This document shows positions 27,191 through 35,435 of a stretch of DNA of 64,000 nt, in pieces. The notes under the pieces are model-generated. The model saw only the letters and a list, made by a program, of their open reading frames with translations, was not told where the DNA came from and made no database searches. How positions within the stretch are numbered: the stretch's first letter is position 1; the number at the start of each line of letters is the position of its first letter. The stretch lies in assembly GCF_051175565.1 (NCBI RefSeq), contig NZ_CP195105.1, positions 1,488,001-1,552,000 on the forward strand. Reading direction: 5' to 3'. The DNA is from Daejeonia sp002484105 (GTDB taxonomy: Bacteria > Bacteroidota > Bacteroidia > Flavobacteriales > Weeksellaceae). A program made the position numbers and the translations under genes.

Positions 27191-27248
27191 TTAACATTCT
27201 TTAGTTTCCTTTTTTACAATTTTAGGATTTTCCGGAGCTGTATTTTTG
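27191..27248 (+). promoter_or_regulatory. Promoter region of the 27268 gene
   Basis: TTAACATT (27191-27198), TTTAGGATTTT (from 27221) and -7 box TATTTTTG (27241-27248), 20 bases before the ATG. The 30-base core closely matches the block at 26290-26318, differing only in its centre. Confidence 0.5.
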
Positions 27249-27267
27249 TCCTGTTAATACCATTTAC

Positions 27268-28425
27268 ATGAGAACATCTTTATTTTTTGTTTTGGTGCTG
27301 CTGTCGGTTTTTTCTCTGGCGCAGGAAACAAGAAAAATGAAAGTGACGGATGCCCAGGACGGCAGCCCTGTCGCAGGTGCACGGCTGATCTGTCGCGGGC
27401 ACGTGCTGTATACCAATGACGACGGAGAAGTATTGGTGCCGGAAAATTCTGTAAATATGCAGATTACATCTTCCCGCTACCAAACGGCTGCCCTGAAAAC
27501 GTTTCAGGAGAATGTGGCACTGCAGCCGCTGTATCAGAATATCGAATCGGTGGCTATACGTTCTGTTGATATCAAAAAGCTGTTTCAGCAGGTAATGAAA
27601 AATTATACGGATCTGTATGATACTTCTTGTGCGTTGTATGATATGACATTTCGCCAGAAATCCTACGAAAATGACAGTCTGCGGCTTCTGATGATTGCCG
27701 ATGGAAAATTCTGGACGCGCGATGGACTCTACAATGCCAAAGATGCTTTCCGCAACCGATACAGTGATTTTGTGCAGCTTCAGGCAGATCATATCCGTTA
27801 TCTGAAGAATGAAGGCAACAGGAATCCGATCCGGCCACGCAAGCAGGATTATTCCAAAGATTATGTCGGAGATATGTTTTTCAATTACGAACTTTCCCGT
27901 ATGATCCGACGGACGAAAATGAAAAATGCAATTTCGGCAGGAAAAATACTTTACGAAAACGGCGACAGCCAGTACATCTACTTCACTGTCAAGACGCATG
28001 AAAACCTTATTTATAAAGGATATATTACCTATAACACCAATGATGGTGCGATATCTTATTTCGAAATGACATTTGACCAGAACGGCTACCGTCCCTACAA
28101 ACTGAAAGATGAAAACGGAACGGAATACGAATATCAGCTGCCCAGCGGAACCCTGATTTTTGACTTCTATAAAAAGGACGGGAAATATGTGCCTACAAAA
28201 ATCAGCGTACAGGGCGACGGCACAAAATACCTCACCCATGAAGGGAACTTTGAATACCGAATGGCGAGGGAAATGATTTTGAGAAATTTCAGAAAGGCTG
28301 AAAAAAAGGGGCTGGAACAGCCTGTAGATATCATCAAAGCATTCTGGACATCAATGAAGGTGAGCGAAGACAAGGGAGATGTTCTGCTTTCGGAGGAAGA
28401 GAAGAAATTCATCAGCGAAAACTGA
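27268..28425 (+). CDS. Secreted protein with carboxypeptidase-regulatory-like domain
   Basis: Signal peptide MRTSLFFVLVLLSVFSLAQ, then a carboxypeptidase-D regulatory-like beta-sandwich (MKVTDAQDGSPVAGARLICR ... YTNDDGEVLV) in the first 90 residues. The remaining 290 residues (SVDIKKLFQQVMKNYTDLYD onward) are of a type often found after this domain in Bacteroidota and seem to form a large beta-rich domain. No enzymatic motif seen. The GLPGLI gene follows after 104 bases. Such pairs are frequent in flavobacteria, suggesting a shared envelope function, still unknown. Confidence 0.75.
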   Translation: MRTSLFFVLVLLSVFSLAQETRKMKVTDAQDGSPVAGARLICRGHVLYTNDDGEVLVPENSVNMQITSSRYQTAALKTFQENVALQPLYQNIESVAIRSVDIKKLFQQVMKNYTDLYDTSCALYDMTFRQKSYENDSLRLLMIADGKFWTRDGLYNAKDAFRNRYSDFVQLQADHIRYLKNEGNRNPIRPRKQDYSKDYVGDMFFNYELSRMIRRTKMKNAISAGKILYENGDSQYIYFTVKTHENLIYKGYITYNTNDGAISYFEMTFDQNGYRPYKLKDENGTEYEYQLPSGTLIFDFYKKDGKYVPTKISVQGDGTKYLTHEGNFEYRMAREMILRNFRKAEKKGLEQPVDIIKAFWTSMKVSEDKGDVLLSEEEKKFISEN

Positions 28426-28529
28426 AAACAGATGGCAAGTATTCTCTGTAAAATTCTAATGTTCATCATTGGCTTGCTTCTGGAAGTGTCACAGTCATGT
28501 ATTTAACCTGAATATTTTATCTGAAAAAC

Positions 28530-29360
28530 ATGAAATACCATTTGATAGTATTCTGTCTGGCTGCCACTGTTCTCTTTCGGGCACAGACACACCGTTTTGT
28601 TTATGATGTAGAATACAAAAGAGATTCGGCATCGGAGGTTTTGTCTAAAGACGTTTATCATCTCGATACGGACGGGCAGAAGTCCAAATACTATATCCGG
28701 GATTATTTTACAGCAGACTCGCTCATCAGCAATAATCTTCCGTTCCCCAAGGATGCTGCGCTGAAAAATTCCGATATCCTGATCCACAACACAGGAAAAG
28801 ATCTTTATGAAAGACTGGAACTCCTGCAGGGAACCGTCCTGAAACTGTCCGAAAAAGCGAAGCAAGAGTGGCAGCTGACGAACGAAAAAAAACAGATGCA
28901 GGGAATGACATGGCAAAAAGCCCTTGCTTCCTGGGGCGGCCGCAAGTGGACGGCTTGGTTTGTACCGGAAATACCATTTCAGGAGGGGCCGTACAAATTT
29001 CACGGACTGCCCGGGCTGATTGTTGAAGTATATGATGAGGGGAGAAATTATCATTTTACACTGAACCGGACGCAGAAAATCGCCAACGAAACCCCAAACC
29101 AGTTTCTGGATATGGCTGAAGAACAGGCATACCCCGTCAGCCGCGAAAAATATGTGGAAACCAAACTGAAATATTACGAAGCGCCGGTAGCTTTTCTGCG
29201 GAATTCGTCCGGAAGTGCTTCTTCGTCACAGAATTTTTATCTGAATGACGGAACACTGGTGACGGCTGCCAACAGCAGGGAAGTAAACCGCTTTTTGCGG
29301 GAGCAGATCCTGAAATACAACAATCCTCCGGAACTCGATCAGGCCATACGGTATCCTTAG
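28530..29360 (+). CDS. GLPGLI family protein
   Basis: Signal peptide MKYHLIVFCLAATVLFRAQ, then a 255-residue domain with the family-defining HGLPGLIVEVYDEGRNY and the preceding TAWFVPEIPFQEGPYKF. GLPGLI proteins are a Bacteroidota-specific exported family without a proven function, commonly present in several copies per genome and next to carboxypeptidase-regulatory-like proteins, as here. A hairpin terminator follows. Confidence 0.92.
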   Translation: MKYHLIVFCLAATVLFRAQTHRFVYDVEYKRDSASEVLSKDVYHLDTDGQKSKYYIRDYFTADSLISNNLPFPKDAALKNSDILIHNTGKDLYERLELLQGTVLKLSEKAKQEWQLTNEKKQMQGMTWQKALASWGGRKWTAWFVPEIPFQEGPYKFHGLPGLIVEVYDEGRNYHFTLNRTQKIANETPNQFLDMAEEQAYPVSREKYVETKLKYYEAPVAFLRNSSGSASSSQNFYLNDGTLVTAANSREVNRFLREQILKYNNPPELDQAIRYP

Positions 29361-29381
29361 AATGAATATGTTTTTCCAAAG

Positions 29382-29408
29382 AAATCAGCCTCCCGGAGGT
29401 TGATTTTC
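29382..29408 (+). terminator. Rho-independent terminator
   Basis: AAATCAGCCT / AGGTTGATTT arms (one G-T pair) around CCCGG, 22 bases after the GLPGLI gene. Confidence 0.7.
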
Positions 29409-29524
29409 GGTTTTCGGCAGCTGATATTTTTCAGATTGCCGTTTAAATAAAAACATTAGCCTTTGGTAGTCAGCAGGTTTTGCGTATCTTCGGCAAGGTT
29501 GGTGATGCAGGAAATATTCAAGAA

Positions 29525-29539
29525 TTAACATTGCGTTAA
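29525..29539. promoter_or_regulatory. Inverted repeat TTAACATTGCGTTAA
   Basis: TTAAC/GTTAA arms with a 5-base centre, 27 bases before the DUF2490 start. It resembles TTAACATTTTGCTAA at 26270 before the AraC-type gene. Possibly a regulator site. Confidence 0.35.
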
Positions 29540-29566
29540 TCTATGTTTCTAAAAACTTGTGTAATT

Positions 29567-30322
29567 ATGCAGTCCCAAATATCCGGAGTTTTGAAGAAAG
29601 CATTTCTTTTCCCTTTATTGCTGCTCGGTTTCTGCATTTCTGCACAGACAGAATTCAAACCGCATGTTTCCGGATTTATGATGACCTCACTCACCTATCG
29701 CCACAACTCAAGATGGTCGGCATATATAGAACTCCAGACGCGCTCCATTGAAGATTACAGTCATCTGGACTATTACGAGATGAAAGGTGGGCCGGCGTAC
29801 AATTTCAACAAAAACAATCAGGTGCTTATTGGTTTCGGACGTTACGGAACTTATAAAGACAATAAGTTCAGCCAGCGCGAATACCGGCTTTGGCTGCAAT
29901 ATGTGCTTTCGCAAAATGCCGGTAAAGTAAAACTTGACCACCGCGTGCGCGCCGAGAAACGTTTTTTCCGCTATCCACAGCAAAATTCTGTTGCCAATGA
30001 CGAGCGGTTCCGTTACCGACTTTCTGCAACAATGCCGCTTAGCGGCGACAAAATAACACCGGGAACTTTTTTTGTCAATGCCTTTGAAGAAGTATTCTTC
30101 GGGCCTGCCAATCCGGGTTCGGATATTTTTAAAAGAAACCGCACATTTGCAGGATTCGGATATCAGATCAGCCCGTTTATGAATACCAATTTTGGCTATA
30201 TGTGGCAGAAGGAATTCGTCACCGGTGGAAACAAAAACTATCATTTTGTGTATTTCGGACTCAACTTTACTATTAACCGGACGCAGGAAGGGCACTCGGG
30301 AGGAATTCCGGTGGCAGACTAA
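29567..30322 (+). CDS. DUF2490 outer-membrane protein
   Basis: I place the start at 29567 (MQSQISGVLKKAFLFPLLLLGFCISAQ), which gives a normal signal peptide; eight residues from an earlier ATG are possible. The mature part of about 225 residues has alternating beta strands (SAYIELQTRSIEDYSHLDYY, REYRLWLQYVL, DHRVRAEKRFF, FGYMWQKEF) and matches DUF2490, a family of predicted outer-membrane barrels. The function is unknown. It stands in its own unit behind the GLPGLI gene. Confidence 0.82.
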   Translation: MQSQISGVLKKAFLFPLLLLGFCISAQTEFKPHVSGFMMTSLTYRHNSRWSAYIELQTRSIEDYSHLDYYEMKGGPAYNFNKNNQVLIGFGRYGTYKDNKFSQREYRLWLQYVLSQNAGKVKLDHRVRAEKRFFRYPQQNSVANDERFRYRLSATMPLSGDKITPGTFFVNAFEEVFFGPANPGSDIFKRNRTFAGFGYQISPFMNTNFGYMWQKEFVTGGNKNYHFVYFGLNFTINRTQEGHSGGIPVAD

Positions 30323-30380
30323 TGATTTGCTTAAGAGATTAAAGCAAACCAATATTAATAAAAATTAATGCGCTTCAATA

Positions 30381-30410
30381 TTTGGAGACAATGCGAATTG
30401 TGCATCTTTG
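30381..30410 (+). promoter_or_regulatory. Promoter of the phosphate-transport pair
   Basis: TTTG (30381-30384), 18-base spacer, CATCTTTG (30403-30410, one mismatch to TAnnTTTG), 62 bases before the ATG at 30472. Confidence 0.5.
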
Positions 30411-30471
30411 CAGAAACAATCTGTTGATAGACAAGGCATACAAAAACAGAAAAAATTAAAAACAAATAGTA

Positions 30472-31110
30472 ATGGCAATCGGTAATATTTTTAAAGCATT
30501 CCAGCCGAAAGACAAAGTATTTTTTGTCCTCTTTGATAAAGTGGCACAGAATCTCGTAGAGATGTCCACATTCTTCCATGAAGGAATTCAGGAATTCGAT
30601 CAGAATGATGATTCTTTTATGCAGAAAATCAGTGATTTCGAACATAAAAACGATGATCTTACGCATCAGGTTTTTGTTGAACTCGGGCGTAACTTTATCA
30701 CTCCGTTCGACAGAGACGATATCTCGACACTTGCCAGTGCACTGGATGATATTGCAGATTATATGTATGCATCTGCCAAATATATCTTCCTCTACAAAAC
30801 GCCCGAAACTAAGGAATATTCAGAATTTTCACTGCTTATTTACAAAGCATGTCTGGAAATACAGATCGCCATCAATGGACTACGCGAATTCAAAAATCCA
30901 CGTGCCGTGAAGGAATCCTGCATCAAAATCAATTCTTACGAAAATATTGCCGACGATGTCATGAGCAAGGCGCTGGTGAAACTTTTTGAAACCAATGACC
31001 CGATCCGTATCATCAAGGTAAACAGTGTGCTGAACTATCTGGAAGAAGTAACGGACAAAGCGGAAGACGTTGCCAACATCATGGAAAACATCGTTATCAA
31101 ATACGCATAA
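30472..31110 (+). CDS. DUF47/PhoU-like phosphate transport accessory protein
   Basis: A 212-residue all-helical protein of the DUF47 (TIGR00153) family, distant relatives of PhoU. The acidic metal-binding repeats EHKNDDLTHQVF and ENIADDV are visible, as is DDISTLASALDDIADYMYA. Members are found next to Pit-type phosphate transporters and are thought to control them. The transporter gene begins 18 bases downstream, confirming the pairing. Confidence 0.92.
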   Translation: MAIGNIFKAFQPKDKVFFVLFDKVAQNLVEMSTFFHEGIQEFDQNDDSFMQKISDFEHKNDDLTHQVFVELGRNFITPFDRDDISTLASALDDIADYMYASAKYIFLYKTPETKEYSEFSLLIYKACLEIQIAINGLREFKNPRAVKESCIKINSYENIADDVMSKALVKLFETNDPIRIIKVNSVLNYLEEVTDKAEDVANIMENIVIKYA

Positions 31111-31128
31111 TTCCCGAAAATCTACAGA

Positions 31129-32271
31129 ATGGACTTACCTTTATTATTAATCATTATTATTGCCCTGGCATTAATATTTGATTATATCAACGGTTTTCAC
31201 GATGCGGCCAACTCTATTGCCACGATCGTTTCCACAAAAGTATTGACACCGTTTCAGGCGGTTTTATGGGCTGCCCTTTGGAACTTCGCTGCTTTTTTTC
31301 TGGCTTTTTATGTCATAGGCGAATTCAAAATCGGGAATACCATTGCCAAATCTGTCGCAGAAAACTATATCAACCTTCATGTGATTTTTGCCGGTCTTGT
31401 GGCTGCTATTGCCTGGAATCTGCTTACCTGGTGGTTTGGGATTCCGTCCTCATCATCCCATACGCTGATAGGTGGTTTTATGGGGTCGGCGCTGATGTAT
31501 GCGCTGGTACAGCAGTACGGAGTGGTCGCTGCAGCGCATCCCGACTATAATATTCTGGCTACGTTCTGGCAGGCACTGAAGAATCTTGCGCATATATCCG
31601 TCATCAAATATGATGTGGTGATCCCTATTTTCCTGTTCATCTTCTTCGCTCCGCTGATCGGGATGATAATTGCGGTGATGATTACACTGATTATCGTCAA
31701 TCTCTTCAAAAAAACCAATCCACACAAGGCAGAATCTATGTTCAAAAAACTGCAGCTGATGTCTTCCGCATTTCTGAGTCTTGGTCACGGAACCAACGAT
31801 GCACAAAAGGTGATGGGGATTATCGGTGCAGCTGTGATTTATTATCATGTCGATATGCTGAATGATCCGCTTTATACCGGTATTGCTGCTGGAGACCGTT
31901 TTACGTTTTTTGCAGAACATTACTGGTGGGTACCCCTGATTTCTTTTACCATGATGGGGCTCGGAACCATGAGTGGCGGCTGGAAAATCGTCAAAACCAT
32001 GGGGACAAGAATTACCAAAGTAAATGCACTGGAAGGCGTGAGTGCCGAAACCGCTGGTGCCATCACACTTTTTATCTGTGAACATTTCGGAATTCCGGTT
32101 TCCACCACGCATACCATCACCGGATCCATTATCGGCGTAGGCCTTACCAAAAGGATTTCTGCCGTACGATGGGGCGTTACTGTAAGTTTGCTCTGGGCAT
32201 GGGTGCTGACGATTCCGATCTCGGCAATCGTAGCAGGAATTACCTACCTGATAGTCTATATTGTGCTTTAG
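31129..32271 (+). CDS. pit: Low-affinity inorganic phosphate transporter, Pit family
   Basis: Cation-coupled inorganic phosphate symporter of the inner membrane. The 380-residue protein has about ten membrane helices and the two inverted PiT signature repeats: N-terminal NGFHDAANSIATIVSTKVL and C-terminal SLGHGTNDAQKVMGII, each followed by a GIPSSSSHTLIGG- or GIPVSTTHTITGS-type motif. Length is typical for short bacterial Pit proteins. Co-transcribed with the DUF47 gene 18 bases upstream. Confidence 0.95.
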   Translation: MDLPLLLIIIIALALIFDYINGFHDAANSIATIVSTKVLTPFQAVLWAALWNFAAFFLAFYVIGEFKIGNTIAKSVAENYINLHVIFAGLVAAIAWNLLTWWFGIPSSSSHTLIGGFMGSALMYALVQQYGVVAAAHPDYNILATFWQALKNLAHISVIKYDVVIPIFLFIFFAPLIGMIIAVMITLIIVNLFKKTNPHKAESMFKKLQLMSSAFLSLGHGTNDAQKVMGIIGAAVIYYHVDMLNDPLYTGIAAGDRFTFFAEHYWWVPLISFTMMGLGTMSGGWKIVKTMGTRITKVNALEGVSAETAGAITLFICEHFGIPVSTTHTITGSIIGVGLTKRISAVRWGVTVSLLWAWVLTIPISAIVAGITYLIVYIVL

Positions 32272-32300
32272 CAAAGCCATTATCACATATCCACATAAAG

Positions 32301-32335
32301 AAAACTTTGTCTGAAAAGGCAGAGTTTTTATTTTA
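32301..32335 (+). terminator. Probable terminator of the pit operon
   Basis: AAAACTTTGTC / GGCAGAGTTTT imperfect stem around TGAAAA, followed by TTATTTT. Confidence 0.6.
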
Positions 32336-32354
32336 ACAGAGATTTCAAAAAGCT

Positions 32355-32362
32355 TATTTTTG
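32355..32362 (+). promoter_or_regulatory. -7 box (TATTTTTG) for the polyprenyl synthase
   Basis: Perfect TAnnTTTG, 19 bases before the ATG at 32382. Confidence 0.6.
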
Positions 32363-32381
32363 CAAAGATCAAACAAAAAAT

Positions 32382-33353
32382 ATGGAATTCTTAGACCGTT
32401 ATCAGGAAACCGTTTCCAAAGCAATAGACAAATACCTTTTTAAAGACAAGCCTGCCGAACTTTACGAACCGATGAATTACATCATTTCGCACGGCGGGAA
32501 AAGACTGCGCCCGATTATGGTACTGATGGCCAGTGACCTGTTCGGAGGCGATATTTCCAAAGCCATAAAACCGGCACTTGCAATAGAATATTTCCATAAT
32601 TTTACACTGATCCATGATGATATTATGGACGGTGCACCACTCCGCAGAAATGTGCCCACACTCCATACACTGCACGGCATCAATACAGGGATTCTCTCCG
32701 GAGACGGACTTCTTCTGAAAGCCTACAAATTTTTTGAAGATCTGGAGCCCGAACTTTTCAAAGCCTGCATACGCGTATTTACCCATACCGGACTTCTCCT
32801 CTGCGAAGGCCAGCAGTATGACATCAATTTTGAAACACAGAAAGAAGTAACCTACGAAGATTATATTCGTATGATTACCTATAAAACCGGTGTTCTGAGT
32901 GCCTCTTCCTTCGAAATAGGCGCACTGATTGCCGGTGCAAAATCCGAAGATGCCAAAGCAATTTTTAACTTCGGGAAACATATCGGTATCGCTTTTCAGA
33001 TTATGGACGACTATCTTGACGTTTTTGGAAAAGCCGAGCAGTTTGGAAAGAAGCATGCCGGTGATATTTTCGAAAACAAAAAAACCGTGCTGTATCTCCT
33101 TGCCCGTAAGTATGCTACTCCGGAAGAGCTTCAGGAACTGGATTACTGGTACTCCAAAAAAACGGACAATGTTGATAAAGTCTATGGCGTAGAGAAAATC
33201 TTCCGACGTACAAAAGTGGACGAAAAAGTCCTGCGTCTTGTCCAGAAACACAACGAAATCGGGCAAGACTATCTGAAGAAAATAGATGCCCCCGAAGAAC
33301 GAAAAAAACCTTTTGTAGAACTTGCCAATTATCTGCTTCGCAGAGAAAGTTAA
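32382..33353 (+). CDS. Polyprenyl diphosphate synthase
   Basis: Condenses isopentenyl diphosphate onto allylic diphosphates. The 323-residue protein has the GGKRLRP substrate motif, the first aspartate-rich motif DDIMD and the second DDYLD. Chain length cannot be fixed: the residues before the first Asp motif (YFHNFTLIH) suggest a geranylgeranyl- or medium-chain enzyme feeding carotenoid/menaquinone synthesis, but an octaprenyl synthase is possible. Single gene; a double-hairpin repeat follows. Confidence 0.93.
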   Translation: MEFLDRYQETVSKAIDKYLFKDKPAELYEPMNYIISHGGKRLRPIMVLMASDLFGGDISKAIKPALAIEYFHNFTLIHDDIMDGAPLRRNVPTLHTLHGINTGILSGDGLLLKAYKFFEDLEPELFKACIRVFTHTGLLLCEGQQYDINFETQKEVTYEDYIRMITYKTGVLSASSFEIGALIAGAKSEDAKAIFNFGKHIGIAFQIMDDYLDVFGKAEQFGKKHAGDIFENKKTVLYLLARKYATPEELQELDYWYSKKTDNVDKVYGVEKIFRRTKVDEKVLRLVQKHNEIGQDYLKKIDAPEERKKPFVELANYLLRRES

Positions 33354-33369
33354 CCAAAACCCGGAGATT

Positions 33370-33420
33370 CCCCTTCTTGCAGAAGGGGTGGCAATCCGTG
33401 AAAACGGATTGACGGGGTAG
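33370..33420. repeat. REP-like double-hairpin element
   Basis: Two perfect hairpins back to back: CCCCTTCT/AGAAGGGG with a 3-base loop and CAATCCG/CGGATTG with a 6-base loop, followed by ACGGGGTAGT. The pattern of a CCCC-arm hairpin ending in ACGGGGT is one I associate with dispersed intergenic repeats in Bacteroidota. Only one copy is seen in this window. Confidence 0.6.
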
Positions 33421-33429
33421 TAATAAAGC

Positions 33430-34395
33430 ATGAAATTCCGAACTGAAGTCAATATCACACCGTCTCCCGACAAAATTGAGATTGAAGATGCCGTTTTTTC
33501 AATCGGCTCATGTTTTGCCTCAGAGATGGGTTTGCTGCTACAGAAAGGTCAGTTGCAGACGCTCAGCAATCCCTATGGTACGCTCTTCAATCCCTATTCG
33601 GTTATGGTGGCACTTCAGCATCTGCACGACTGCCAATATTACAGGGATGAAGATTTGATTACCTTTGGTGGAAATTATATTTCTCTCGATCATTACACGG
33701 GGTTTGATACTGGATATGCACATCAGACACTTGAAAAAATCAACCGGAAAATTGATGAGGGCAACCAGTTTCTTCAGCATGCAAAATGGGTTCTCGTTAC
33801 CTATGGATCAGCATTTATTTATGATTTTCTTCCAAAAAGAAAACCGGCAGCCAACTGCCACAAAATTCCCCAGAAATTTTTCAATAAAAGAATGCTTTCT
33901 CACGAAGAACTTCTGCATTCCGTTCAGGAAAGCATCCTGCTACTGAAAGATATATGTCCGCCTGATGCACAGATTCTGTTCACTGTTTCCCCCGTGAGGC
34001 ATCTGCGTGACGGAGTGGTGGAAAACCAGTTGAGCAAATCACGCCTGATAGCGGCTCTGCATGATGCAACGGAAGGCTTGGATTATTGCCATTATCTCCC
34101 TGTGTACGAAATCATGATGGATGACCTGCGGGATTACCGGTTTTATAAAGAAGATATGCTTCATCCAAATGAACAGGCGGTGCAGTATATTTTCGGTAAA
34201 TTTGGCAATGCCTTTTTTTCGGAAGAAACACAGCGCTTTATCAGCGAAAATTTTAAGATTTCACAGGCTTTGAACCACCGTCCTGGAGATCCAAAAAGCA
34301 AGCAGTATCTGGATTTCCGGCAAAAACTTGAAGAAAGAATTGCCGAACAGCAAAAAAAAGTAAAGCATCAAATTTTTACCGTATCCACATTCTGA
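33430..34395 (+). CDS. GSCFA-domain protein
   Basis: The 321-residue protein begins FRTEVNITPSPDKIEIED and contains IGSCFASEMG, the signature that names the GSCFA family (SGNH-hydrolase-like). A second conserved block is VSPVRHLRDGVVENQLSKS, and MLHPNEQAVQYIF near the C-terminus supplies the conserved His; Ser-His in these motifs would form an esterase-like site. Substrate unknown. It is common in Flavobacteriia. Its start lies 76 bases after the polyprenyl synthase stop, with the repeat element between. Confidence 0.9.
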   Translation: MKFRTEVNITPSPDKIEIEDAVFSIGSCFASEMGLLLQKGQLQTLSNPYGTLFNPYSVMVALQHLHDCQYYRDEDLITFGGNYISLDHYTGFDTGYAHQTLEKINRKIDEGNQFLQHAKWVLVTYGSAFIYDFLPKRKPAANCHKIPQKFFNKRMLSHEELLHSVQESILLLKDICPPDAQILFTVSPVRHLRDGVVENQLSKSRLIAALHDATEGLDYCHYLPVYEIMMDDLRDYRFYKEDMLHPNEQAVQYIFGKFGNAFFSEETQRFISENFKISQALNHRPGDPKSKQYLDFRQKLEERIAEQQKKVKHQIFTVSTF

Positions 34396-34466
34396 TGTTC
34401 AGTCTGCAGTACGTTGAAAAATTTTTCAGTCCAAAAAGAAAATTTAATTTTCAATAAATAATTAAA

Positions 34467-35231
34467 ATGATCGATACCCATACTCATCTTTATTCTGATG
34501 CCTTTGACGACGACCGGAAGGAGGTGGTGCAAAGAGCGCTGGACAAAGGTGTTACAGAATTCTATCTTCCTGCCATCAGCTCCGAAACCCACGGCAGAAT
34601 GCTTGCCCTCGAAGCGGAATATCCCGGTGTCATGCATGCCATGATGGGGTTGCATCCATGTGATGTGAAGCCGGAATCATGGGAACAAGAACTGGAACTG
34701 GTTAAAAAATACCTCGATCAGCGTTCATTTCCGGCAGTTGGTGAAATTGGTATTGATCTGTATTGGGATCAATCGACATATGATATTCAGGTGAAAGCTT
34801 TTGAGCAACAGATGGACTGGGCAGTGGAGAAAGACATTCCTATTGTCATCCATTCACGGGAGAGTTTTGATGAAACATTTGAAGTTCTGGAACGTAAGAA
34901 ACAGCCTCGCCTGCGCGGTATTTTCCATTGTTTCTCCGGAAATATCGACCAGGCAAAGCATGCTGTTGACCTCGGTTTTATGCTGGGAATCGGTGGTGTG
35001 GTAACTTTTAAAAACGGGAAAATCGACCAGTTTTTACATGAAATTCCACTCGAAAACATCGTTCTGGAAACCGATGCTCCTTATCTTGCTCCCGTTCCAT
35101 TCCGCGGCAAAAGGAATGAAAGCGCCTATGTTGGGCTCGTTGCCGGAAAACTCGTCGACATTTATGGAAAAGATTTTACGGAAATTGACCGCATTACTAC
35201 AGAAAATGCAAAAAAGTTGTTTGCATATTAA
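34467..35231 (+). CDS. tatD: TatD-family metal-dependent deoxyribonuclease
   Basis: Metal-dependent hydrolase of the amidohydrolase superfamily, with 3'-5' exonuclease activity in characterised members. The 254-residue protein has the metal motif IDTHTHLY, then GEIGIDLYWD, IVIHSRES, GIFHCFSG and VLETDAPYL, all in the expected order. Full length. A strong terminator follows. Confidence 0.93.
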   Translation: MIDTHTHLYSDAFDDDRKEVVQRALDKGVTEFYLPAISSETHGRMLALEAEYPGVMHAMMGLHPCDVKPESWEQELELVKKYLDQRSFPAVGEIGIDLYWDQSTYDIQVKAFEQQMDWAVEKDIPIVIHSRESFDETFEVLERKKQPRLRGIFHCFSGNIDQAKHAVDLGFMLGIGGVVTFKNGKIDQFLHEIPLENIVLETDAPYLAPVPFRGKRNESAYVGLVAGKLVDIYGKDFTEIDRITTENAKKLFAY

Positions 35232-35243
35232 TTGCCTATAAAG

Positions 35244-35278
35244 TAAAAAAATCCTTCCCCAGCCGGAAGGATTTTTTT
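35244..35278 (+). terminator. Rho-independent terminator of tatD
   Basis: ATCCTTCC / GGAAGGAT stem flanked by seven A and six or seven T residues; it can act on both strands. Confidence 0.9.
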
Positions 35279-35435
35279 GTGATAAAAACAGATTGGTTAC
35301 TTCAGGCGATAAGCCAGCCATCCAGCCGTCAGAGAACCGCTCTTTACTTTTAAATCTATTAAAAAGTCAGAAATTGCAGCGTGCCCCCAAAGAAAGATTT
35401 TATTTTTATAAAAGTATCTTTCTCGATTTATATTG

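Noticed and set aside
31453..32424. A 323-codon open frame antisense to the phosphate transporter
   Set aside because: Shadow of a membrane-protein gene, rich in His, Cys and Asn with no recognisable domain.
35391..35423. AGAAAGAT / ATCTTTCT inverted repeat downstream of obgE
   Set aside because: The stem is A/T-rich and weak, without a T run in the direction of obgE transcription.
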